From: Halosolutus halophilus
Lineage (GTDB): Archaea > Halobacteriota > Halobacteria > Halobacteriales > Natrialbaceae
Assembly: GCF_022869805.1 (NCBI RefSeq)
Contig: NZ_CP094974.1
Coordinates: 2,232,001 to 2,296,000, forward strand
Length of the DNA: 64,000 nucleotides
Direction of reading: 5' to 3'
The position numbers were made by a program, and so were the translations under genes. Shown piece after piece: positions 43,300-52,292 of this stretch. The notes below the pieces were generated by a model, which was not told the DNA's origin, did not search any database, and saw only the letters and a program-made list of their open reading frames with translations. Positions within the stretch are counted from its first letter, which is position 1. Each line of letters starts with the position of its first letter.

Positions 43300-45990
43300 C
43301 TATCCGGTGTTCTTCATCCCGGCAGCGATCCCCTTCACCGTCAGCCGGAGCGTCCGTTCCTCGATGTCGGTCCGGTGAGTCCGATCGAGGAGGTACGTCT
43401 GGAGCAGGTTCAGCGGGTCGACGTAGGGGTTGCGCCGCTCGAGGTTCTCTCCGAGCCAGTCGCGCGTGTGGAGTTCCTCGCGCTGGCCGATCTCCTTGAT
43501 CAACTCGGCACCCCGCTCGTACTCGTCGGTCAGCCGCGGGAAGAACCGATCGCGGAGGTCGTCGTCTGCCAGATCGGCGTACTGTTCGGCGATCTCGACT
43601 TCCGTCCGGGAGAGCGAGAGCGCGGCGTTGTCGAGCGTGGTCCGGAAGAACGGCCACTCGGCGTACATCTCCTGTAGGGTCTCCATCGAGCCGCCGTCCT
43701 CGAGATAGGCGTCGACGCCCGTCGCGATGGCGTACCAGCCGGGCAGAATGCACCGCGACTGGGTCCAGGAGAACACCCACGGGATGGCCCGCAGGTCTTC
43801 GACGGTTCGCTCGCCGCTCCGTGAGGCCGGTCGCGAGCCCAGGTCGAGGTCCTCGATGACGGTGATCGGGGTCGCCTGCTCGAAGTACTGGACGAATCCC
43901 TCGCTCTCGAGCAGGTCGCGGTACTCCTGCCGGGCGGCGTCGGCCATCGTGTCCATCGCGTCGATCCACTCCTCTCGGACCTCCTCTTCGGGCCGGTCCA
44001 TCGCGTACAGGCGCGATCGGAGCTGTGCGTTGACCATCTGTTCGATGTTTCGCTCCGCGATCCGCGGGTTGGCGTACTTCTCGGCGATGGCCTCGCCCTG
44101 TTCGGTGAACTTGACCTGTCCGGTGACGGTCGAGTTGGGGAGCGCGAGCAGGGCCTCGTTCATCGGGCCGCCGCCACGCGAGATCGAGCCGCCGCGGCCG
44201 TGGAACAGCCGCATCGTCACGTCGTGGTCGTCGCAGATCTCGCCCAGTCGGCGCTGGTTCTTGTACAGCGACCAGTTGGCCGCGAGGAACCCGTTCTCCT
44301 TGTTCGAGTCGGAGTACCCGAGCATGATCTCCTGGGTCCGATCGCGGGCTTCGAGCGCCTGTGCGTAGGCCTCGTTCTCGTAGAGGGTCCCCATGATTCG
44401 ACGGGCACCCGACAGGGCGTACTCGGTCTCGAGCAGCGGGACGATGTCGATCCCGCTGTGTTCCGGCAGGGAAACGACGTCCGCCTGGTCGGCGAGGAAC
44501 AGGACTTCGAGGACGTGACTCGGTTCCTCGGTCATCGAAATACAGTACGTGTCGATCGCCTCGACGCCGTACTCGGTCTGCCAGTCGGCGAGACTGTCGA
44601 ACAGCGACAGAACGCGCGTCGAATCCTCCGAGAGTCCCTCTGTATCGCCGAGGTCGATGACGGACTCGTCCTGGAGGATCGCCTCGGTCAGCAGGTCGAC
44701 GCGTTCGTCTTCCGAGAGCGTGTGGTAGTCGATCCCCTCCGTCTCGAGGGCTTCCGCGATCGCGTCGGTGTGTTTCTGCTGGTGTTCGCGCAGGTCGAGA
44801 CTGGCCAGCGAGAAGCCGAAGGTGGCGACCTGCCGACGGATCGGATCGACGTGTGCGTCGACGACTACCTCCGCCCCGTTGTTCCGGAGGCTCTTGGCGA
44901 TGTATTCGAGGTCCTCGAGGAGTTCGTCGACGTCGTCGTAGCCACCCGGACGCACGTCACCGACGCGCTCCAGACGTTCGCGCATCAGCTTGAGTTTCTG
45001 TCGATAGGGTTCGCCGGGATACCGCTCCTCGGCGGTTCTGGCGCTGCCTGGCAGCCGATCGAGGTCTTCCTCGAGCGAGGCCTGGAACTCCGAACCGGCG
45101 TCGATCCGACTCCCGTCCTGGCTCAACACGCCCGAGAGGCGTTTGAGCTGTTCCCGGTAGCGGTCGAGGACGACCTCGCGCTGGCGTTCGAGCGTGTTCG
45201 CCGTCACCTCGGGAGTCACGTAGGGGTTCCCGTCGCGATCGCTCCCCGCCCACGAGCGGAACTCGAACAGTTTGGGCACCTCGAGGTCGCCCTCGACTTC
45301 CTCGTCGATCGCGTCGGCGAGTTCGTCGTAGACCTCGCCGACGACGTCGAACAGCGTGTTCTCGAGGTACCACTGGACGTTCCGGGCCTCGTCCTCGGGT
45401 TCCGGCTGGCGACGCCGGACCTGCGGGGTCTGCCAGAGGCTCGTCACCTCGGCGTCGATGTCCCGCCACAGCTGCTCCGTCTCTTTGTTCGTCAACAGCC
45501 GCTCGTCGAGGGTCTCGAGGTACGTCGAGACCGTCCGGAGCTTCGACTTGACCGTCTTTCGACGGGCTTCCGTCGGATGGGCCGTGAAGGTCGGCTCGAT
45601 CAGCACGTCGTCGAGGATCTGTCTGACCGTCTCAATGTCGGTCTCCGCGAGTTCGGCGGCCGCCGTCTCGAGGCTGTCCTCGAGGGTCCCCTCGTGGGAT
45701 TCGGTTCGAAGCGATCGGACCCGCTCGCGCTCTTCTGCGAGGTTGATCAGTTCGAAGTAGGTCGTGAACGCCCGTGCGACGATCCGCTGTTCGTGTGGTG
45801 ACAGCCCCTCGAGTTCCGTGATGAGCGGTTCTCGCGACTCCAGTTCGTCGGCGCGGTAATCGATCGCCGCTCGTCGGCACGATTCGACGGTTTCGAAGGA
45901 GCGTCGCGAGGTCTGGTCCTCGAGGACCTCCCCGAGCAGTGCCCCGAGTTCACGGACGTCCTGCCGAACGCCCCTGTTATGTAGTGTCAT
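43300..45990 (-). CDS. ppc: Phosphoenolpyruvate carboxylase
   Basis: Carboxylates PEP to oxaloacetate, feeding the TCA cycle. 896 residues from ATG 45990 (TLHNRGVRQDVRELGALLG follows). All core motifs are present: FTAHPTEARRKTV, GSDRDGNPYVT, GYSDSNKENG, FHGRGGSISRGGGP, and the C-terminal MKNTG in place of the usual QNTG. Bacterial-type, full length. The upstream in-frame Met at 46032 is not needed. Presence of this form in a haloarchaeon is lineage-specific. Confidence 0.95.
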   Translation of the reverse strand: MTLHNRGVRQDVRELGALLGEVLEDQTSRRSFETVESCRRAAIDYRADELESREPLITELEGLSPHEQRIVARAFTTYFELINLAEERERVRSLRTESHEGTLEDSLETAAAELAETDIETVRQILDDVLIEPTFTAHPTEARRKTVKSKLRTVSTYLETLDERLLTNKETEQLWRDIDAEVTSLWQTPQVRRRQPEPEDEARNVQWYLENTLFDVVGEVYDELADAIDEEVEGDLEVPKLFEFRSWAGSDRDGNPYVTPEVTANTLERQREVVLDRYREQLKRLSGVLSQDGSRIDAGSEFQASLEEDLDRLPGSARTAEERYPGEPYRQKLKLMRERLERVGDVRPGGYDDVDELLEDLEYIAKSLRNNGAEVVVDAHVDPIRRQVATFGFSLASLDLREHQQKHTDAIAEALETEGIDYHTLSEDERVDLLTEAILQDESVIDLGDTEGLSEDSTRVLSLFDSLADWQTEYGVEAIDTYCISMTEEPSHVLEVLFLADQADVVSLPEHSGIDIVPLLETEYALSGARRIMGTLYENEAYAQALEARDRTQEIMLGYSDSNKENGFLAANWSLYKNQRRLGEICDDHDVTMRLFHGRGGSISRGGGPMNEALLALPNSTVTGQVKFTEQGEAIAEKYANPRIAERNIEQMVNAQLRSRLYAMDRPEEEVREEWIDAMDTMADAARQEYRDLLESEGFVQYFEQATPITVIEDLDLGSRPASRSGERTVEDLRAIPWVFSWTQSRCILPGWYAIATGVDAYLEDGGSMETLQEMYAEWPFFRTTLDNAALSLSRTEVEIAEQYADLADDDLRDRFFPRLTDEYERGAELIKEIGQREELHTRDWLGENLERRNPYVDPLNLLQTYLLDRTHRTDIEERTLRLTVKGIAAGMKNTG

Positions 45991-46425
45991 ATCCGGCCCG
46001 TACGTGGCCGACGCTAAAAATCCCCGTGTCACACAATTTCACCGTCATTCATCGTCTTCCGTGATAGTTACTGGCGGTGCGACAGCGAACAGAACAGTGT
46101 CGAACGTATGCGATCGAATCACAAGGAGCTATTCGTTCTAGAACACCGGCGTTCGACGCCGATGGGGCCAATATTTACTACCATCGTAATTCATAATGCA
46201 TCTGTCTGTTCTACACTCGATGGCCGGCCAGACGCGCCGACATTCACTTTCGGTATTATTGTGATTAGTTGTCGTGGCTCAAGACAGTGCCAGTTCCGGC
46301 CCGGCTGGGCCGAAGTACGACGGCGACGGTGCTCGCGCGCGCAACTCGCCACGCGTCTGGTGATCGATCGAGTCGTAGTCGTGTGGAAGACCGAGACGAC
46401 GGCGCGGCGCGTGGGAACGTATCAG
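45991..46425. other. Intergenic region between ppc and a short gene
   Basis: About 435 bases. The 46040-46270 part is AT-rich for this genome (for example ATATTTACTACCATCGTAAT) and should include the ppc promoter. No gene or RNA supported. Confidence 0.4.
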
Positions 46426-46602
46426 CTACCGCATCTCGTCGAGTGCGAGTACGGTGTCCGACATGAGCCACGCCGTGTCACTGTCCGCTCGTTCGATGCT
46501 GAGCGCGAAAAACGAGTCCCGTCCGTCGTCGACTGTGATGTGGTAGCCGCGACTCCGCAGCGGCTCGCCGTCTTCGATTGCGTTCGGTTCGGCTGAAGTC
46601 AC
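46426..46602 (-). CDS. 58-residue conserved-looking protein (DUF7331-like)
   Basis: Below the size usually listed. GTG at 46602 to TAG at 46426, reading TSAEPNAIEDGEPLRSRGYH and then FFALSIERADSDTAWLMSDT, ending ALDEMR. Acidic, haloarchaeal in composition, and with the DTAWLMSDT-type ending seen in small haloarchaeal DUF proteins (from memory). A TATA-like GTTATTCGG lies about 27 bases before the GTG, so it is leaderless. Confidence 0.55.
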   Translation of the reverse strand: MTSAEPNAIEDGEPLRSRGYHITVDDGRDSFFALSIERADSDTAWLMSDTVLALDEMR

Positions 46603-46858
46603 ACCAGTACTCAGGGCCGAGGCCGAATAACGGGCGCGGTTTCAGATTCAGGCGGCGGTACACGCAAACGGGTGTGAGCCAGCAACGGCGTCGCTCCCCC
46701 GTCTACGAGTTCGCCGACTCCCGACCAGTGCGCTTCGCCTGGCGGTGACTCCAGTGTAGACCGTCGGCTACGGACGACTGTCCAGGGGCGTGTTTTTTGT
46801 TCGGTCCGTGAGTATCGATCGTTATGTGTCACCAGCAACCACTGTACGCGAGGTGGCG

Positions 46859-48508
46859 ATGATGGCGCGATCGTCGGACGCGATCGCCGCGCTCTTCGAG
46901 CGGGCGGGGATCGAGACGGTCTTCGGGTTCCCCTGCGAGCAGATGGATCCATACTACGCGAGCATCGACGGGTCGACGGTCAGGCACGTCCTCGCACGGA
47001 GCGAGGCGAGCGCAGCCCTGATGGCGGACGGCTACGCCCGGGCCGCGCGAACCACGGGCGTCGTCGACGGCGTCAGCGGTCCCGGGGCCGCGTACATGGG
47101 CGTCGGACTGTGCGAGGCCGCCGGCGCGTCGTCGCCGGTCCTCGCCCTCACCGGCGGCAACGATCGGGAGACCCGCGGCAACGGCGTCATCCAGGACGGG
47201 GACAACGAGGCGATCCTCGACCCGTTCACCGAGGCGACGTTCGACGCCGAAACGCCCGGCCGCGCCGTCGAGGCCGTCGAGAACGCGCTCAGGGTAGCCA
47301 CGACCGGAGTTCCCGGTCCGGCACACGTCAACCTCCCCGAAGACGTCCTGGCGGGCGAAACCGAACGGGAGCCCCGCGACGACGTGTCCGGAATCTACCC
47401 GCGGACCCGGCCAGCACCCGACCCGGACGCCGTCGACGCGATCGTCGACCTGCTAACCCGGTCCGAGAGTCCCGTGATCGTCGCCGGCGAGGGCGTCGTC
47501 CGCGCGGACGCGACCGCCGAACTGACACGGTTTGCGACGACGGCTGACGTCCCCGTCGTGACCTCCATGAACGGGAAGGGAGCGATCGCGGAAACCGAGC
47601 CGCACGCGCTCGGCGTCGTCGGCCGCTGGGGGTTCTGTCAGGTGGCGAACGACGCCGTCGAGGACGCGGACCTGGTTCTCGGCTTCGGAACCCGGTTCGG
47701 CGAACTCACGACCGTCGGCTGGTCGCTGGTGCCCGAGGACGTGCCGCTGGTCCACGTCGATCTCGATCCCGCCTGGCTGGGGCGAAACTACGAACCGACG
47801 GTCGCCGTGCAGGCGGACCTCAAATCGACGCTCGCAGCGCTCGCCGAGAGCGCGTCGAGCAACGGCGACCGGGCGTCTCGAATCGACGCGCTCGCCGAGG
47901 CCCGGGCCGACTGGCGCGCGGGGTTCGAGGACGACCTGACGAGCGACGAGACGCCGGTGAAGCCACAGCGCGTAATTCACGAACTGAACGATCGACTCCC
48001 GGCCGAGGCGGTGCTCGTGAGTGCGACGAGTTTCCCCGGGTTCTTCTCGGGGGCGTTCTACGAACCCGAGCGGGCCGGCCTGTCCTACCTCCAGGCCAGG
48101 GGCAGCGACGGCATCAACGTCTGTCTCCCCCAGGCGCTGGGCGTCAAGACCGCGATGCCCGATCGGCCGGTCGTCGCGCTGTCCGGCGATGGCGGAATCG
48201 GCTACCACGTCGCGGACCTCGAGACCGCCGTTCGCGAGGACCTCTCGATCACCGTCGTCGTCACCAACAACGGTTCGCTCGGCTCCTCCAAGATGAGCCA
48301 ACTCGGAACGTACAGCTTCGACATGTCGACCGATTTTCACGGTGGTGTCGACTACGCCCAGGTCGCTCGCGGGTTCGGCTGTGCGGGAGAAACGATCGAG
48401 GATCCCGACCGGGTCGGCCCGGCGATCGAGGAGAGTCTCGAGAGCGACGTTCCGACCCTCCTCGACGTGCGCGTCGATCCCTACGCCGCGCCGCCGTTGC
48501 TGGTCTGA
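46859..48508 (+). CDS. TPP-dependent enzyme, acetolactate synthase-like
   Basis: About 549 residues from ATG 46859 (ATG 46862 also possible). Standard three-domain plan: N-terminal pyrimidine-binding domain with the cofactor Glu in ARSEASAALMADGYAR, a central domain, and a C-terminal pyrophosphate domain with GDGGIGYHVADLE and the Asn pair VVTNNGS. The active-site loop FGFPCEQMDPYY is unlike the FGxPGG of true IlvB, so substrate may differ; a 2-oxoacid decarboxylase or carboligase is likely. It is convergent with a 3-hydroxyacyl-CoA dehydrogenase gene. Confidence 0.8.
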   Translation: MMARSSDAIAALFERAGIETVFGFPCEQMDPYYASIDGSTVRHVLARSEASAALMADGYARAARTTGVVDGVSGPGAAYMGVGLCEAAGASSPVLALTGGNDRETRGNGVIQDGDNEAILDPFTEATFDAETPGRAVEAVENALRVATTGVPGPAHVNLPEDVLAGETEREPRDDVSGIYPRTRPAPDPDAVDAIVDLLTRSESPVIVAGEGVVRADATAELTRFATTADVPVVTSMNGKGAIAETEPHALGVVGRWGFCQVANDAVEDADLVLGFGTRFGELTTVGWSLVPEDVPLVHVDLDPAWLGRNYEPTVAVQADLKSTLAALAESASSNGDRASRIDALAEARADWRAGFEDDLTSDETPVKPQRVIHELNDRLPAEAVLVSATSFPGFFSGAFYEPERAGLSYLQARGSDGINVCLPQALGVKTAMPDRPVVALSGDGGIGYHVADLETAVREDLSITVVVTNNGSLGSSKMSQLGTYSFDMSTDFHGGVDYAQVARGFGCAGETIEDPDRVGPAIEESLESDVPTLLDVRVDPYAAPPLLV

Positions 48509-48538
48509 CCGGCTGGGCCCGGCCGTAATGCAAGCGGA

Positions 48539-49639
48539 TCAGAAGACCGGATCATAGACCTCGGCACCCGTTTCCTCGTGTCGGTCCCGCAACGACTCCC
48601 GGAGGAACTCCCTGCCGAGCATCGCTTCGACGTCGAACGGGCCGATATCTCCCCCGGAGCCGCGTTTGAGGACGTCGTCGACCGTTTCTCCATCTGCGAC
48701 CCCGTCCCCGACGAGGCGGTGAGCCTCGTTGACCAGCGCGCCGACCACGGGCGTCACGTCGTGTGGATCGTCGACGACGGGAATCCGGGGTTCCTCGCCG
48801 TCCCACTCGAAGAATCCCTTCCCGCTCTTCTTTCCCAGGTCGCCCGCGTCGACGAGGGCTTCCATCCGATCGCGGATTTCGGGCGGCGGCGCGTATCGAT
48901 CGCCGTACGCGGCCGCGAGGTTGTCGATCGTCGCGAGGTGGACGTCGATCCCGATGAGATCGACGAACTCGATCGGTCCCCGGTCGAATCCGATCGCCCG
49001 TGCGCCTCGATCGACTTCGGCGGGGGACGCCGCGAGCAGTTCCCAGGTCCCGGCACACTTGATGCTCGCCGAGAGCCGCGAGAGGCAGTTCGCCCGGTAC
49101 TCGGCCCCGAGACGGACGGGTGTCCGATCGATCGCCTCGGCGATCGTCGTCGCGGTTTCGAGGGCTCGCTCGCTGGCGTCGTCGCCCGAAATTTCGACGA
49201 TGTCCCGTTCCAGCGCCGGATTGGCGAAGTGAAACAGGACGACCCGTTCCGGACGGGCGAGGTCGGCAGCGATGTCGCCCGGGGTGAGCGACGACGTGTT
49301 CGTCGCGATGACCGCCTCGGCGTCGAGGATCGACTCCAGGTCGGCGACGAGGTCGCGTTTGAGGTCGAGGCGTTCCGGGACGGCCTCGACGACGAAGTCG
49401 TGGCCTGAAAGCGCCGCGAGGTCCGTCTCGTACGCGATGCGACTCGCGGGATCGTCGGGGTCGAGACCGGCCGACTCGAGTGCCTCCGGAAGGGTGGTTC
49501 GGTGGTAGTCGCGTGCCGATTCGAGCGCGGTGTCGTCGACGTCGACGAGGGTAACCGGAAAGCCGCCGTTGGCGAGGAGGCCAGCGATGTCGCGGCCCAT
49601 CAGTCCGGCACCGACGACGCCAGTCGTGTTCTGGGTCAT
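48539..49639 (-). CDS. 3-hydroxyacyl-CoA dehydrogenase family protein
   Basis: 366 residues from ATG 49639. NAD-binding GVVGAGLMGRDIAGLL at the start; ATNTSSLTPGDIA and HFANPA mark the substrate side, with the HF in place of the typical catalytic HFFNP; GKKSGKGFFEW ends the first C-terminal domain. A further 80 residues form a second partial dehydrogenase C-domain. Translation is coupled to the upstream permease (ATGA). Acts on an acyl-CoA or similar hydroxy acid. Confidence 0.82.
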   Translation of the reverse strand: MTQNTTGVVGAGLMGRDIAGLLANGGFPVTLVDVDDTALESARDYHRTTLPEALESAGLDPDDPASRIAYETDLAALSGHDFVVEAVPERLDLKRDLVADLESILDAEAVIATNTSSLTPGDIAADLARPERVVLFHFANPALERDIVEISGDDASERALETATTIAEAIDRTPVRLGAEYRANCLSRLSASIKCAGTWELLAASPAEVDRGARAIGFDRGPIEFVDLIGIDVHLATIDNLAAAYGDRYAPPPEIRDRMEALVDAGDLGKKSGKGFFEWDGEEPRIPVVDDPHDVTPVVGALVNEAHRLVGDGVADGETVDDVLKRGSGGDIGPFDVEAMLGREFLRESLRDRHEETGAEVYDPVF

Positions 49640-50955
49640 AATTTCAGATCTCCGTGGATACCGTCCGCTGAACGCGTTCGAATCCGGGTGCGGAACACGT
49701 AGTAGCTGCCGCCCACCACCAGCAGGATCACCCAGAGGGCGAACACCGACGGCGACTGGACGGCGAGCAGTCCGAGCAAGGCGAGATTGCAGGGAATCGC
49801 TAGCGCTGCCATCGCCGTGACGTACCCCGACCGGATTCCGAGCGCCGATTCGGCCGTTTCCGCCTTCGTCCGTCCAACCACGATGGCCGCGAGCATCACC
49901 GGGACGACCAGAAACGCGCCGCCGAAGCCGAGCAACGATCCCAGTTCCGCGATCGGAAGCGGCGAGAGTAACGCCCCGACAGAGAGCACGTAGACGACGA
50001 GGAGCCCCCAGTGCGGCGTGTCGAACCGGTCGTTCGTGCGGGCCAGCACCGACGGCATGAGACCGTCCGTGGCCAGAACTTCGAGGTACTTCGGGGTGAT
50101 CATGTAGACGGCGTTGATGCTCGTGGCGATGGCGAACAGTGCACCCCCGAAAACGAAAACCGACTGCAGCGGTCCGGGCAGGAACATCCCGGCGGGGACC
50201 GCGAGCGTTTCGCCACCCAGCGCGTCGGTGCCGGCGACGCCCACGGCGACGAGACCGATACCGACGTACACGACGAGCACGAGCGGGACGGCGATGGCGA
50301 ACGAGCGGGGGATCGTTACCGTCGCGTCGCGGACCGAACCGCCGATGTCCACGACGAAGTTCGCACCGAGGCAGACGAAGTAGAGGACGCCGGCAGCCGT
50401 CGCGACACCGATCGCCCCGTTGGGAAAGGCCGGCGTCAGGTTCGCGGGCTCCACCGCCGGGACGCCGAGCAGGATGAACGAGCACAGGGCCGCGATCAGG
50501 CCGACGAACATGGCCAGCTGGGCAGTCGCGGCCGGCCGAATCCCGACGACGTTGACGAGGAAGAAGCCGGTTAGCAGGACCACGCCGACGAGGGCGGGGC
50601 CGATCGGAACGACCGTTTCGACGTACTGGCCCGCGGTCAGAGCGTACAGCGGCAGGCCGCCGCCGAACATGCTGACCCCGAGCCCCCAGGCCGCGAGAAA
50701 CGCCACCGGTCGCGAGACGAACCGCGCCGGGTAGCGGTAGTTCCCGCCGGTCGTCGGGAACGCCGCCCCGAGCATCGCGGTCGGCACCAGTCCGAGGATC
50801 GCGATGCCGAACGCGAGCACGAACGCAACTACGACGCCCGGGCCGGCGATCCCCACCGCGACGCCCGTGAGGCTAAACAGCGCCCCGCCGACGATCAACC
50901 CGACCTCGATGGCCACCGCCTGCACGAGCGTGACGTCACCCGTCTCCTTGCTCAT
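49636..50955 (-). CDS. APC-superfamily amino-acid/amine permease
   Basis: 439 residues from ATG 50955 (SKETGDVTLVQAVAIEVG follows). About 12 hydrophobic helices; first-helix glycine motif GLIVGGALFSLTGVAVG and TTGGNYRYPARFVSR are typical of APC permeases. It overlaps the dehydrogenase gene, suggesting that the imported compound is metabolised by that enzyme. Confidence 0.83.
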   Translation of the reverse strand: MSKETGDVTLVQAVAIEVGLIVGGALFSLTGVAVGIAGPGVVVAFVLAFGIAILGLVPTAMLGAAFPTTGGNYRYPARFVSRPVAFLAAWGLGVSMFGGGLPLYALTAGQYVETVVPIGPALVGVVLLTGFFLVNVVGIRPAATAQLAMFVGLIAALCSFILLGVPAVEPANLTPAFPNGAIGVATAAGVLYFVCLGANFVVDIGGSVRDATVTIPRSFAIAVPLVLVVYVGIGLVAVGVAGTDALGGETLAVPAGMFLPGPLQSVFVFGGALFAIATSINAVYMITPKYLEVLATDGLMPSVLARTNDRFDTPHWGLLVVYVLSVGALLSPLPIAELGSLLGFGGAFLVVPVMLAAIVVGRTKAETAESALGIRSGYVTAMAALAIPCNLALLGLLAVQSPSVFALWVILLVVGGSYYVFRTRIRTRSADGIHGDLKL

Positions 50956-51074
50956 TGCTCTGTGACAACTCTCCACACGTATTCGATCGGCAAAAGTTCT
51001 CCCCCGGTAACACCTTCGCGGAGTCGATCGCCAGCAAGTCGCAGTTACGACTCGCGAATTTGCTCGTCGAAAAC

Positions 51075-51095
51075 TGCTCCGTCTGGGATTTGAAC
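51075..51095 (-). repeat. tRNA-Glu 3'-end copy
   Basis: 21 bases identical to the 3' end of the tRNA-Glu gene (51186-51206), 111 bases downstream of it on the minus strand. GGGATTTGA (51085-51093) and GCTCC (51076-51080) are both matched by the inverted TCAAATCCCGGAGC at 51132-51145, so the whole acceptor-plus-T strand could fold on itself. Confidence 0.8.
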
Positions 51096-51185
51096 TACCC
51101 GAAACGTTTCCGATGCTCGCGATTCTTTACGTCAAATCCCGGAGCGTACACTTCCTTCTTCACTCGCTTCGTTCGTTCAGAAGAG

Positions 51186-51260
51186 TGCTCCGTCTGGGAT
51201 TTGAACCCAGGTCATCGGCTCGAAAGGCCGAAATGATTGGCCGGACTACACCAACGGAGC
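51186..51260 (-). tRNA. tRNA-Glu (anticodon TTC)
   Basis: 75 bases. Acceptor GCTCCGT pairs with ACGGAGC, discriminator A. Anticodon stem TCGGC/GCCGA closes the loop CTTTCGA with anticodon TTC. T arm CTGGG-TTCAAAT-CCCAG. Overall like known archaeal tRNA-Glu. No intron, no encoded CCA. A 21-base copy of the 3' end lies downstream. Confidence 0.95.
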
Positions 51261-51447
51261 CAACGCATTCACTGCTTGCTGGGGACTAGTAAAAAGCGTT
51301 CCGTTCCGATCGCGGAGTGGCACGCCCTCACGTACTCCGATCGCCGGCAGATCGGATTCGGCCCCGCCACGTTCGTCCCGCGGCCTCGGGCTGGTGATCG
51401 GCGCCGACATCTCAACGCTTTTGGCGCCGGCACGCGACGGATCGGTC

Positions 51448-52185
51448 ATGAAATACGTCCGCTTTCGCGACCCGGCCGGTGCCGTTCGCCGCGGCGAGTA
51501 CGAGAACGGTCACGTTCACTTCGGAAACGAGAGCTACGCGCTCGACGACGAGTCGATCGACGTCCGCCCGCCGTGCGAACCCTCGAAGATCGTCTGCATC
51601 GGGCGCAACTACGCCGACCACGCCGACGAGATGGGATCCGACGTGCCCGATCGACCCCTGCTGTTCCTGAAGCCGCCGAACGCGGTCGCGAGCCACGGCG
51701 ACACCGTGACCGCGCCCGCGGGGAAGGACCGAATCGACTACGAGGCCGAACTCGGCGTCGTCATCGGCGAGCAGTGTCGGCACGTTCCCGTGAGCGACGC
51801 GATGGACGTCGTCGAGGGCTTTACCTGCGTGAACGACGTCTCGAACCGCGACGACCAGCGCCAGGAACAGAACTGGATCCGCGGCAAGGCCTTCGACGGC
51901 GCGGCCCCGATCGGCCCGCTGCTCGCGACGCCCGACGAGGTCCCCGACGACGCGGCCGTCCAGTCGCGCGTCAACGGCGAACTGAAACAGGACGGCTCCC
52001 GGGAGCAACTCATCTTCTCCATCCCGGAACTGATCGCGGAGATCACGGCCTACATGACCCTCGAACCGGGCGACGTGATCGCGACCGGGACGCCGGAGGG
52101 CGTGGGTCCGCTCGAAGACGGCGACGAGGTCGAGATCGAGGTCGAGGGCGTCGGGACCCTCTCGCATTCGATCCGCCGTCCCTGA
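51448..52185 (+). CDS. Fumarylacetoacetate hydrolase family protein
   Basis: 245 residues from ATG 51448. IVCIGRNYADHADEMG, LFLKPPNAV, then DYEAELGVVIG supplying the metal-binding Glu pair, and VNDVSNRDDQ, GKAFDGAAPIGP, MTLEPGDVIATGTPEGVG. This is the common FAH fold used for C-C bond hydrolysis or decarboxylation of oxo acids (acylpyruvate-type). Single gene just after tRNA-Glu. Confidence 0.88.
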   Translation: MKYVRFRDPAGAVRRGEYENGHVHFGNESYALDDESIDVRPPCEPSKIVCIGRNYADHADEMGSDVPDRPLLFLKPPNAVASHGDTVTAPAGKDRIDYEAELGVVIGEQCRHVPVSDAMDVVEGFTCVNDVSNRDDQRQEQNWIRGKAFDGAAPIGPLLATPDEVPDDAAVQSRVNGELKQDGSREQLIFSIPELIAEITAYMTLEPGDVIATGTPEGVGPLEDGDEVEIEVEGVGTLSHSIRRP

Positions 52186-52292
52186 CCCTGATCCTGACCG
52201 TTGACTCGATCCGATCGGGATCGGGCCGACGACCCGCCGTCCGCCCCGAACCGAGTCGAACGATTTTCCCCCGCGTCGATCGAAGGGCTGGT

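Noticed and set aside
42879-43499. Plus-strand ORF reading through the tRNA-Ser region (RRAGDLNYA-type peptides)
   Set aside because: Translation of tRNA and its copied 3' ends on the wrong strand; not a protein gene.
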